Shown: piece by piece, positions 26,262 through 34,310 of the stretch
How the letters are laid out: every line of letters starts with the position of its first letter
How positions within the stretch are numbered: position 1 is the first letter of the stretch
The notes under the pieces: generated by a model
Told to the model about the DNA's origin: nothing
The model's database searches: none
The model's input: only the letters and a program-made list of their open reading frames with translations
Position numbers and translations under genes: made by a program
NCBI RefSeq assembly: GCF_003545715.1
Contig: NZ_QVNU01000003.1
Coordinates: forward strand, 782,094-846,093
Reading direction: 5' to 3'
Length of the DNA stretch: 64,000 nucleotides
Source: Taibaiella koreensis
GTDB lineage: Bacteria; Bacteroidota; Bacteroidia; Chitinophagales; Chitinophagaceae

Positions 26262-27533
26262 TCAGCTTATCAGCGTATCGTTGAGATAAGGGCCCAGAAC
26301 AGCAGGCAATTGGATTCCCTCTGTTGTCTGATTGTTCTCCAGCAGGCAGGCCATAATACGGGGCAGTGCCAATGAGCTGCCGTTGAGGGAATGCGCCTGC
26401 TGGGTCTTGCCTTGCTCGTCTTTATAACGGATTTTCATCCGGGTAGTTTGATAAGCTTCAAAATTAGATACGGAGCTTACTTCCAGCCAGCGTTGCTGGG
26501 CGGCACTGTAGACTTCAAAATCGTAGGTGATGGCAGCCGTAAAGCTCATATCACCGCCGCACAGGCGCAGAATGCGATAAGGCAGCTCAAGGTTTTGCAA
26601 TAGCTGTTCTACATGCCCCACCATTTGCTCCAGGGATTCGTATGACCGCTCGGGGTGGGCGATCTGCACAATCTCAACCTTGTCAAACTGGTGCAGGCGG
26701 TTGAGGCCGCGCACATCCTTGCCGTAAGAGCCGGCTTCCCTGCGGAAACAGGGTGTATAAGCCGTCAGGCGCAACGGCAGCTGCTCTTCTCTCAGTATCT
26801 CGTCGCGGTAAATATTGGTCAACGGCACTTCGGAAGTGGGGATCAGGAAAAATTTATCTTCTGTCACATGATACATCTGCCCCTCCTTGTCCGGCAGTTG
26901 ACCGGTGCCGTAAGCGCTGTCTTCGTTGACCAGGTGCGGCACCTGGTATTCGGTATAGCCTGCGGCCGTGTTATAGTCCAGGAAATACTGGATCAACGCC
27001 CGCTGTAGGCGTGCGCCTTTATTGATGTACACCGGGAAGCCGCTACCGGTAATGCGGGTGCCCAGCTCAAAATCGATCAGGTTGTATTGATGGGCCAGGT
27101 CCCAATGCGGTTTGGCTTCGGAATGGAGCACCGGCATCTGGCCTCCCTGCCGTACCACTTCGTTTTCTTCGGGCGTACGGCCTTCGGGTACGGAAGCATG
27201 GGGAAGATTGGGCAGGCTGATAAGCAGTTGATGCAGGTGGTGTTCGGCCTCCGCCAGCCGGTTGGCCAGCTCTTTGGCCTCTTCGCGATGCTGTGTCACT
27301 TCCTGCTTTTTCTGCTCAGCTTCCTCTTTCTTACCCGCGGCAATCAATTGGCCTATGCTTTTGGAAGCCGCATTGGAAGCGGCAGAGAGCGCTTCGCTTT
27401 GCTGCTGTATCTGTCTTTTTTCTTCGTCCAGGGCAATGATCTCATCGACGAGATGCACTTCTTTAAAATGTTTCTTTTTTAGTCCGGCCAGAATCAAGGC
27501 TTTGTCCTGCCGGAAGAGTTGTATGGGTAACAT
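26262..27533 (-). CDS. serS: Seryl-tRNA synthetase
   Basis: A 423-aa class II synthetase charging tRNA-Ser. The N-terminal coiled-coil arm spans about 30-100 (EEAEQKKQEVTQHREEAKEL). Motif 2 is visible around CFRREAGSYGKDVRGLNRLH (about 265) and motif 3 in LNGSSLALPRIMACLLENNQ (about 385). Length and layout are normal. A -7 element lies at 27572-27579. Confidence 0.97.
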   Translation of the reverse strand: MLPIQLFRQDKALILAGLKKKHFKEVHLVDEIIALDEEKRQIQQQSEALSAASNAASKSIGQLIAAGKKEEAEQKKQEVTQHREEAKELANRLAEAEHHLHQLLISLPNLPHASVPEGRTPEENEVVRQGGQMPVLHSEAKPHWDLAHQYNLIDFELGTRITGSGFPVYINKGARLQRALIQYFLDYNTAAGYTEYQVPHLVNEDSAYGTGQLPDKEGQMYHVTEDKFFLIPTSEVPLTNIYRDEILREEQLPLRLTAYTPCFRREAGSYGKDVRGLNRLHQFDKVEIVQIAHPERSYESLEQMVGHVEQLLQNLELPYRILRLCGGDMSFTAAITYDFEVYSAAQQRWLEVSSVSNFEAYQTTRMKIRYKDEQGKTQQAHSLNGSSLALPRIMACLLENNQTTEGIQLPAVLGPYLNDTLIS

Positions 27534-27571
27534 TAAATCAAGTTAATATAAAGGTTGATAATATACAGTTG

Positions 27572-27579
27572 CAAAAATA
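27572..27579 (-). promoter_or_regulatory. -7 element of serS
   Basis: Minus-strand TATTTTTG (TAnnTTTG), 38 bases upstream of the serS start codon. No convincing -33. Confidence 0.5.
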
Positions 27580-27634
27580 AAGGATTCGGGATTAGGGTAG
27601 GCCATAACACTAAGGAAAATGGGAGGGAATAGGC

Positions 27635-28735
27635 TCATCGTACATCAATGGCATCCCTGAGGCCATTGCCCAATATATTGAAAGCCAGCACCAGGGCCAT
27701 GATGGCCATGCCGGGTATAAGTGCCGGCATCGGATGACCGGCGATCAGGAAATTATAATGCTCCTTGATCATGAGGCCCCAGGAAGGCGTCGGCGGCTGT
27801 ACACCCACCCCCAGGAAGCTGAGCCCTGCCTCGACCAGGATCGCTGTGGCAAAATTGGCGGCAGCGACCACCATAACCGGGCCGGCGATATTGGGAAGAA
27901 TATGCCGGAAGATGATACGGCTGTCCCTGAAGCCCAGCGCCTTGGCTGCTGTGATAAAATCCATTTCCTTTAGCTGCATCACCTGCCCGCGGATCAGCCT
28001 GGCTGCGCTCACCCAGGAGGTGAGGCCTATCGCAATGAAAATCTCCCAGAAACCTTTACCGATCGTGAGCGTGATAGCGAAAACCAAAAGCAGGGTGGGG
28101 ATCGACCACAGGATATTGATCAGGTACATGATGGCATTGTCGATCGCACCGCCATACCAGCCGGCCAGGGAGCCCAGCAGGAGACCGATACTGAGCGACA
28201 GCAGCACCGATACAATACCCACGGTAATGCTGACCCTTGCGCCGATAAGCAGGCGGGAGAGGATATCCCTGCCATAACGGTCTGTACCCAGCAGAAACCG
28301 CTGCTCCCTTATCCGGTGCTTGTCGATCCAGTGTTCCGGCGCCTGGCCGGCCGGCAGGCCCAGGCGACTGAGCGGGTAGCTCAGCGTGTCTTCCAGCGCC
28401 ATATCTACACGATGCCTGACTTTTAAGGTGTCGCCGGAAATAAAATAACCATTGACCGGGACATAGGCATAGGCCGATGGCCGGCCATTAAGCAGCCCAT
28501 CAAACCAACCAGGTTGTTGCGGGACCCGTTGCTTGGGTACCAGCAGAAACTGTTGCCGGTAGCCTGAGGGTCTGGCGCTGATCTCCACCACCATGTTATT
28601 GGCCAGGGGCGTGCTGTCGGGCGACAAGGGATATGCAAATAAGGCCAGCAGCACAGTTAGCAGGATAAAGCACAGCGCTACGAGGGCCGGCTTGTTGCGG
28701 CGTAGCTTCCGGTATATCGAAGGGTTGTCTTCCAA
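27635..28735 (-). CDS. Dipeptide/oligopeptide ABC transporter permease (DppC/OppC type)
   Basis: A 366-aa inner-membrane permease. An OppC N-terminal segment with the first helix (about 16-34) is followed by an enlarged periplasmic loop (about 35-140), then five helices. The permease signature is present at AAKALGFRDSRIIFRHILPN (EAA loop, about 265-285), and EAGLSFLGVGVQPPTPSWG is typical of DppC. No DppB, ATPase or binding-protein gene is adjacent, so the rest of the transporter must be elsewhere. Confidence 0.9.
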   Translation of the reverse strand: MEDNPSIYRKLRRNKPALVALCFILLTVLLALFAYPLSPDSTPLANNMVVEISARPSGYRQQFLLVPKQRVPQQPGWFDGLLNGRPSAYAYVPVNGYFISGDTLKVRHRVDMALEDTLSYPLSRLGLPAGQAPEHWIDKHRIREQRFLLGTDRYGRDILSRLLIGARVSITVGIVSVLLSLSIGLLLGSLAGWYGGAIDNAIMYLINILWSIPTLLLVFAITLTIGKGFWEIFIAIGLTSWVSAARLIRGQVMQLKEMDFITAAKALGFRDSRIIFRHILPNIAGPVMVVAAANFATAILVEAGLSFLGVGVQPPTPSWGLMIKEHYNFLIAGHPMPALIPGMAIMALVLAFNILGNGLRDAIDVR

Positions 28736-28819
28736 AGGGCTTCTGCTTGTGAAGTCTGCAAGATAAGTATCTTCCTTTGTTCGGGGAAGACCCTTATCTG
28801 TCGTGGACGGGAAAAAGAT

Positions 28820-28850
28820 AAAAGCCGCCCGGAAAACTCCGGACGGCTTT
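28820..28850 (-). terminator. Terminator of the HtrA protease gene
   Basis: AAAGCCG-C-CCGG, loop, CCGG-A-CGGCTTT; on the minus strand it is followed by TTATCTTTTT. It lies 34 bases past the protease stop. Confidence 0.85.
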
Positions 28851-28883
28851 GTTCATTGAATTCGCTTATAATGCGGCTGGTAT

Positions 28884-30362
28884 TTAATAGCTGCTACTAT
28901 TGTTGTCGTTCAGCCCATAGTAGTACATACCCCTTCTGCCGGGATACATGCCACCCACCTGAACGCCATCGTTGGCCTGGGATACAGCGCTCTGGAAGTC
29001 TGTAAGATTGTTGACGGCCTCGTCGTTGACGCTCATGATCACGAAACCTTTCTGGATATTGGCCCGCCTGGCAGCGCTGCCATTGGCGATATCGGTGACC
29101 ATTACACCACCATCAAGGCCCATATTGCTGGCTTCCATATCAGTGAGACTACGTAAGGTAGCACCGGAATAAACCAATGTGCTGCCTTTACCTACGCTGT
29201 TGGCACCGGACATATTGCGCAGCTCTACGGAAACGCTGGCCGGGGTGCCGCTGCGCAGATAGCCTACACTGATCTTGTCGCCGGGATGGAAACGGGCTAC
29301 CTGCTCGGTCAGCTGGTTGGCACTGGATACGGCCGCACCATTGATAGAGGTAATGATATCGCCGCGTTTTAAGCCGGCTGCTGCCGCGCCGCTGTTGGGC
29401 ATGGTACCTTGCACCACTACGCCTTTTGCATCACGGAAAGCGCCGCTGCTAAGGCCATATTGCTCGGCCGACTTTTCGGTCATCTGATTCAGGTCCACGA
29501 GTGTAAGACCCAGGAAGCCGCGTTGTACCGAACCAAATTTGATGATATCATTCGCCACTTTTTGGGCCAGGTTCGATGGAATGGCGTAGGAATAACCGGC
29601 GTAGCTACCGGTAGGCGATGCTATCGCTGCATTGATACCGATCAGCTGACCTTGTGTATTGACCAGCGCACCACCGCTGTTACCGGGGTTTACGGCGGCG
29701 TCGGTCTGGATATACGATTCCACGGCGCTGCTCTTGGCCCGGGCGGCATTGAGGCCTATGGCGCGGCCCTTGGCGCTCACGATACCAGCAGTAACGGTGG
29801 CATCCAGGTTGAGCGGATAGCCTACTGCCAGCACCCATTGACCCAGCTTCACATTGTCTGAGTTACCCAGCTCCATGTAAGGCAGGTTGCTGCCGTCGAT
29901 TTTCAACACTGCGATATCGGTACCGGGATCGGTGCCTACTACTTTGGCGATCTGTGTATTGCGATCATTGAAAGTCACCTGCACCTGGTCGGCGCCCTGC
30001 ACTACGTGGTTATTGGTGATCACATAGCCGTCAGCCGAAATGATGACGCCCGAACCAGCGCCCATCTGGTCGGGCATGCGGTATTGCTGTGGTCCGTAGA
30101 ATCCGAATGGATCCTGGGCCAGCACGGTTTTCCCTTGGGTCAGGGTTTTTACATGCACCACCGATTTAACCGAAGATTCTGCAGCCGGTGAAAAATCCAC
30201 CGGCTGCGTTGCCGCCATGCCGGTATTGGACGCGTAATGGATAGGAATATCGTTGTTGCCGGAAAGGAAAAGTTTTTTGTCGGAAAGTTGGCTGAAACCC
30301 CACATGGTCAGCAGGGAAGTTACCGCTGCGGTAACGACTACCGGAACAATTATCTTCTTCAT
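28884..30362 (-). CDS. HtrA/DegP-family periplasmic serine protease
   Basis: A 492-aa envelope quality-control protease/chaperone. An N-terminal uncleaved or cleaved signal helix (about 4-22) is followed by the trypsin-like domain with catalytic H119 (NNHVVQGA), D149 (GTDIAVLKI) and S229 (NPGNSGGAL). Two PDZ domains follow, the first around SAAAAGLKRGDIITSING, the second around IANGSAARRANIQKGFVIM. The tail is short and Tyr/Gly/Asn-rich. A -7 element TATTTTTG lies at 30463-30470 (minus), giving a leader of about 100 bases. Confidence 0.95.
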   Translation of the reverse strand: MKKIIVPVVVTAAVTSLLTMWGFSQLSDKKLFLSGNNDIPIHYASNTGMAATQPVDFSPAAESSVKSVVHVKTLTQGKTVLAQDPFGFYGPQQYRMPDQMGAGSGVIISADGYVITNNHVVQGADQVQVTFNDRNTQIAKVVGTDPGTDIAVLKIDGSNLPYMELGNSDNVKLGQWVLAVGYPLNLDATVTAGIVSAKGRAIGLNAARAKSSAVESYIQTDAAVNPGNSGGALVNTQGQLIGINAAIASPTGSYAGYSYAIPSNLAQKVANDIIKFGSVQRGFLGLTLVDLNQMTEKSAEQYGLSSGAFRDAKGVVVQGTMPNSGAAAAGLKRGDIITSINGAAVSSANQLTEQVARFHPGDKISVGYLRSGTPASVSVELRNMSGANSVGKGSTLVYSGATLRSLTDMEASNMGLDGGVMVTDIANGSAARRANIQKGFVIMSVNDEAVNNLTDFQSAVSQANDGVQVGGMYPGRRGMYYYGLNDNNSSSY

Positions 30363-30648
30363 AGTTCTGCTCTCTTGTTTTAATAGGTAATTAGATGCTT
30401 ATTTAAACGTAGAGTTTTACCATAAATTGGAATAAGAGAAATTTTAACTTTTTAGACGATATCAAAAATACATTGCTTTGAGATACAGTGTAGTTAAGGA
30501 TTTGTTTTTTGTGGTTTTTTAAGAATGAAAGTTACAGGCAGCCTGTGTACCGGTAGCGCCCGTCTTCATGCCATTGTCGATACCGGCCTCTGGCCGCTCT
30601 CTTGGGATGCACAGCTAAAACGGATGATGTAGCCAAAATAGTATCCAA

Positions 30649-31713
30649 TCAGTACAACGAAGCCAGGAACGCCATCGTATCGATACCGTCGGCATAATCG
30701 TTCAGCTGTGGCTGCTGGTTGTCGCCAAAGGCCCGGCTTTCCACCGCAGGTACGGCGAAGGCGCCGCTCTGCCGTTCCGCTGGCAGGGCTACGGCTGCTT
30801 TGAGCGTAATGCATTGCAGCCGGTCGTCGGCAGCCAATGTTGCCAGCAGGACGCTTTTATCAGTATAATATTCGTAATGGAGCACTGCAATGGGCGCAAA
30901 GGGACTATCGCCGGGTACCAGCAGCAAGCTGCCGCTGCTCATGTATTGCACCTTGTTTAGCAGGTAGATGGCCAGTTGGAAATCGTAGTTGTTCTTGTAT
31001 TTATGGTGATCCTCGTGCTCTTTAAAGGCATCGAAAGCGGGGAGCAGGGTTTCAAAAGGATAACCTTCCGGTACATAGAGCTTGGTCACATTGCGGCAGC
31101 CCAGCCCGAAATAGGTACATACATCCTGTGCCAGGCTATCAAGCTGTTCCCGGGTTTCAGTGCCGTCGAGCACTGCTACCGAGGTCCGGTTCTTACGGAT
31201 AATATGCGGGTATTTTTGAAAATATTGCTCAAAATAGCGGGCCGAATTGTTGCTGCCGGTAGCAATATAAGCATCGCAGCCTTTCAGCATCTCGTTGGTG
31301 TCCACCTGCTCGCCAAAGCGGGGATCCCAGTTGCCCAGCAAGCGCAGAATATGTTCCCATAGTACTGTATCCTTGGACGAAAGCTTGATTCTGAGCCTGT
31401 GACCGCTCAGGTAGACGCAAAGAAAATCGTGAAAGCCGACCAGGGGGATATTGCCCGCCATGACCAATCCCACCGTTTTGGCCGGAGCAAGAGGATGCTG
31501 CAGCACCGGGTAGCCGGCCAGCCAGGCTCTGAGCTTGTCTTCCTGCAAAAAAGCGGCTGCAATATTACCCACAGCCAGGCGGCTATATTCCGGCGTGAAC
31601 CAGGCGTTCATCCGGTGGGCCTGGTCTACAACATTTTGCCAGTCTTCACTGTTATCTGCGAGATATTTTCCCAGGCGCACCATGAGGGCTATTCTTTCAT
31701 CCAATAATGACAT
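30649..31713 (-). CDS. LuxC-type acyl-CoA reductase
   Basis: A 354-aa protein of the LuxC/acyl-CoA reductase family, which reduces fatty acyl thioesters to aldehydes with NADPH through an active-site Cys. Recognisable parts are the N-terminal AGNIPLVGFHDFLCVYLSGH, the NADP-fold motif CDAYIATGSNNSARYFEQYF and FGLGCRNVTKLYVPEGY, where the Cys is a good nucleophile candidate. No luciferase genes are present, so bioluminescence is not implied. It is divergent from a ferredoxin gene. Start 31713 (MSLLDERIALM) is preferred over an upstream one at 31779. Confidence 0.85.
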   Translation of the reverse strand: MSLLDERIALMVRLGKYLADNSEDWQNVVDQAHRMNAWFTPEYSRLAVGNIAAAFLQEDKLRAWLAGYPVLQHPLAPAKTVGLVMAGNIPLVGFHDFLCVYLSGHRLRIKLSSKDTVLWEHILRLLGNWDPRFGEQVDTNEMLKGCDAYIATGSNNSARYFEQYFQKYPHIIRKNRTSVAVLDGTETREQLDSLAQDVCTYFGLGCRNVTKLYVPEGYPFETLLPAFDAFKEHEDHHKYKNNYDFQLAIYLLNKVQYMSSGSLLLVPGDSPFAPIAVLHYEYYTDKSVLLATLAADDRLQCITLKAAVALPAERQSGAFAVPAVESRAFGDNQQPQLNDYADGIDTMAFLASLY

Positions 31714-31742
31714 AGAAATGTAATTTTCTGACTGCGAAATTG

Positions 31743-31750
31743 TAGTTTTG
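31743..31750 (+). promoter_or_regulatory. -7 element of the ferredoxin gene
   Basis: TAGTTTTG matches TAnnTTTG about 95 bases upstream of the ferredoxin start. The -33 is poor. Confidence 0.4.
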
Positions 31751-31845
31751 CAGCCGGATAAACAATTTTTAATCGGCAATAGGTAACCAGGCGATCTCTA
31801 TCCGGGCTGCTGCCTGGGTTACAGCAACAAATAAGCAATAAGATT

Positions 31846-32196
31846 ATGGCTATAAAAATAACTGACGAGTGTATTAACTGCGGCGCCTGTGAGCCAGAGT
31901 GCCCCAATACGGCGATCTATGAAGGCGGTGTGGAGTGGAAGATCGCCGACGGTACAACAGTGAAAGGCGACTTTACGCTGATGGATGGCTCTGTTACCTC
32001 AGCTACAGCGCCCCACGATCCGGTGGCTGTGGACACCTATTACATCACACCCGATAAATGTACCGAATGCCAGGGCTTCCATGAAGAGCCGCAGTGCGCT
32101 GCCGTATGCCCGGTCGATTGCTGCATCCCTGATGAGATGTACCGCGAAACCGTGGACGAGCTTTTGGGTAAGCAAGGCAAGCTGCACAACAAGTAA
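31846..32196 (+). CDS. 2[4Fe-4S] dicluster ferredoxin
   Basis: A 116-aa electron carrier. The first cluster motif is [13 protein letters not shown] (Cys-x2-Cys-x2-Cys-x3-Cys). The second is [21 protein letters not shown], with the 8-residue insertion between the second and third Cys typical of this ferredoxin subgroup. It is monocistronic with a strong terminator, and divergent from the acyl-CoA reductase gene, an association that suggests shared regulation or function but does not prove it. Confidence 0.95.
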   Translation: MAIKITDECINCGACEPECPNTAIYEGGVEWKIADGTTVKGDFTLMDGSVTSATAPHDPVAVDTYYITPDKCTECQGFHEEPQCAAVCPVDCCIPDEMYRETVDELLGKQGKLHNK

Positions 32197-32218
32197 GCGA
32201 TACTACTGAATATAATAA

Positions 32219-32257
32219 GAGCGGCGCCGGTAATCTGGCGCCGCTCGTTTTTGTTTT
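32219..32257 (+). terminator. Terminator of the ferredoxin gene
   Basis: GAGCGGCGCC, loop GGTAATCT, GGCGCCGCTC, followed by GTTTTTGTTTTT. Perfect 10-bp stem. Confidence 0.92.
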
Positions 32258-32272
32258 TGCTTTCAGGCTCAC

Positions 32273-32545
32273 TTATTTCTTTTGATCTTTGATCTCTTCT
32301 GCTTTTTTCTCGCCGGCTTTTTCTACAGCTTTGGCAGCGGATTTGGCAGAGTCTTCCATGGTGTTAGCTGCAGATTTGAGGGAGTCGCCGGCTGCTGCTG
32401 CGTTTTCCTTCATATCGCTGGCTGCTTGCTTAGCCTGGTTCTCAACGGAATCGGCTTTCGCATCGTTTTTGTTCTCGGCTGCATTGTTACAGGCGGTAAA
32501 ACCGAGCCCGGCAACGATGGCCATCATTAACATCATTTTTTTCAT
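32273..32545 (-). CDS. Small Ala/Lys-rich helical lipoprotein
   Basis: A 90-aa predicted lipoprotein: signal MKKMMLMMAIVAGLGFTAC with Cys 19 as the lipidation site. The mature part is low-complexity (Ala, Lys, Glu, Asp, Ser) with 11-residue-like helical periodicity (KQAASDMKENAAAAGDSLKS, then AKSAAKAVEKAG), resembling amphipathic LEA/apolipoprotein-type helices. Function is unknown. Start 32545 is chosen because it begins the signal peptide. Confidence 0.75.
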   Translation of the reverse strand: MKKMMLMMAIVAGLGFTACNNAAENKNDAKADSVENQAKQAASDMKENAAAAGDSLKSAANTMEDSAKSAAKAVEKAGEKKAEEIKDQKK

Positions 32546-32630
32546 TACTGTAAGTTTTAGAGGAGTTACCTGTTTATACCCCATTCATCGAAAAGGTAAC
32601 CCTCTGATTCTGTAATGCTCTGTTAAACGC

Positions 32631-34136
32631 TTATTTTTTTCGCATTTTTACCTCGTAAAGGTCTGTACGCCTGTCCGTCATGGTGCGCACCGATCCATAG
32701 TGATGCAGCTCCTTTAGCAGATTGAGGTCCACATCGGCGATCAGCGTCATCTCGGTATTGGGGGTTGCCTCGGCTTTGATCGCATTCATAGGAAACGCAA
32801 AATCGGATGGCGTGAATACTGCCGCCTGTCCAAATTGAATATCCATATTGTTAACCCCGGGAAGGTTGCCCACGCAGCCGGCGATAGCGACAAAGCACTC
32901 ATTTTCAATGGCCCGGGCCATAGCGCAGTGCCGCACCCTGATATAGGCATTCTGCGTATCGGTAAGGTAGGGGACAAAAAGGATTTTCATTCCCTGTAAA
33001 GCCAGCAGGCGGGATAATTCGGGAAATTCTACATCGTAGCAGATAAGAATGCCGATCTTACCACAATCGGTATTGATCACGCTGATCTTATCGCCGCCGG
33101 TAATGCCGTAGTACTTGGTCTCATTGGGTGTGATATGGATCTTCCGGTATTCGCTCAGTTTGCCGTTGCGGTGGCACAGGTAAGCGACATTGTACAAGTG
33201 CCCGTCTTCCACCACAGGCATGCTGCCGGCGATAATATTGACATTGTAGGCAATCGCATACTCGGCGATCTTCTTCCTTATCTCCTCCGTCTTATTGGCC
33301 AGCTCGCGCATGGCTTCATATTCGCTCAGGTGGTTGTACTCGGCCAGCAACGGAGAATTGAAGAATTCTGGAAAGACTGCAAAGTCTGACTTGTATTCGC
33401 TCAGCACATCAACGAAGAACTCGACCTGCTCAAAGAATTTATCCATATCGGCAAAAGTGCGCATTTGCCACTGCACCAGGCCTATACGGATAATGCTATC
33501 GCTAAGGGCATTTTTTTTGCGGGAATAGTAAATATTGTTCCATTCCAGCAACACAGCATATTCGCGCGACTGTTTATCGCCCGGCAGGTAATTGGTGAGC
33601 ACCTTGGCAACATGGAAATCGTTGGATAGCTGAAAGCTAAGCACCGGATCGTATATCTCCTTGGCTTTTACCTTTTCGATGTATTGCTTGGGACTAAGGC
33701 TCTCGCTGTACAGGTGATAGTTGGGGATACGGCCGCCGACCATGATCTCGCGCAGGTTCAGGTTTTCGCATAGCTCCTTGCGGGCATCGTAAAGCCTGCG
33801 GGCCAGGCGTAGCTGGCGATACTCAGAATGAACGAAAACTTCGATGCCGTACAGCACATCGCCGTCGTCGAAATGGGTGTCGAAAGTATAATTGCCGGTG
33901 ATCTCCTCGTAGGTATGTTCGTCGCCAAACAGCTCATATTGCACAATAATGGACAAGGCACAGGCGGCTACCTTACCATCCACTTCAACGCAAAACTGAC
34001 CTTCGGGGAAAATATCCAGGAGCTTATCGATATTGGCCTCGCGCCATACGCCGCCAATACCGTCGTATGCCTCGATCATAGCGGCGCGTAGCCCGGCATA
34101 ATCGTCTGACTGTAATTGTCTTACTGTTACTTCCAT
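32631..34136 (-). CDS. GNAT acetyltransferase - nitrilase-superfamily fusion
   Basis: A 501-aa two-domain cytoplasmic protein. Residues about 1-190 form a GNAT N-acetyltransferase-like domain (EVFVHSEYRQLRLARRLYDA is the acetyl-CoA-binding region). Residues about 215-490 form a carbon-nitrogen hydrolase with the triad Glu in FPEFFNSPLL, Lys in YRKIHITPNE and Cys in GILICYDVEFPEL. Fusions of this kind occur in several phyla; the substrate is not established. It is monocistronic and is a second, unrelated-in-context nitrilase alongside the one at 17.6 kb. Confidence 0.9.
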   Translation of the reverse strand: MEVTVRQLQSDDYAGLRAAMIEAYDGIGGVWREANIDKLLDIFPEGQFCVEVDGKVAACALSIIVQYELFGDEHTYEEITGNYTFDTHFDDGDVLYGIEVFVHSEYRQLRLARRLYDARKELCENLNLREIMVGGRIPNYHLYSESLSPKQYIEKVKAKEIYDPVLSFQLSNDFHVAKVLTNYLPGDKQSREYAVLLEWNNIYYSRKKNALSDSIIRIGLVQWQMRTFADMDKFFEQVEFFVDVLSEYKSDFAVFPEFFNSPLLAEYNHLSEYEAMRELANKTEEIRKKIAEYAIAYNVNIIAGSMPVVEDGHLYNVAYLCHRNGKLSEYRKIHITPNETKYYGITGGDKISVINTDCGKIGILICYDVEFPELSRLLALQGMKILFVPYLTDTQNAYIRVRHCAMARAIENECFVAIAGCVGNLPGVNNMDIQFGQAAVFTPSDFAFPMNAIKAEATPNTEMTLIADVDLNLLKELHHYGSVRTMTDRRTDLYEVKMRKK

Positions 34137-34211
34137 CTTTTTCCTGAATTTGCTTTACCAACAAACTTCGGAAATAATGGTTGCATCTGTGAATTCGGGG
34201 AAATGAAATTT

Positions 34212-34303
34212 TAAACCAGCCCCCGTAGAGACGTTGCATGCAACGTCTCTACGGGGGCTGGTTTATACACGGGCAGGCGCTTTGCATGCAGCGTCTCTAC
34301 GGA
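34212..34303. repeat. 54-bp perfect palindrome plus partial copy (GTAGAGACGTTG family)
   Basis: 34212-34265 is a perfect palindrome with 27-base arms centred on GCA|TGC. About 12-25 bases further on is a single right-arm-like copy (GCATGCAGCGTCTCTACGG, ending near 34303). The core matches the element at 10977. It lies between the mutS stop and the GNAT-nitrilase promoter region. Confidence 0.93.
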
Positions 34304-34310
34304 AATAAGA

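Noticed and set aside
30649..31713. Bioluminescence locus based on the LuxC homologue
   Set aside because: No luxA/luxB or other lux genes; LuxC-like reductases occur widely without them.
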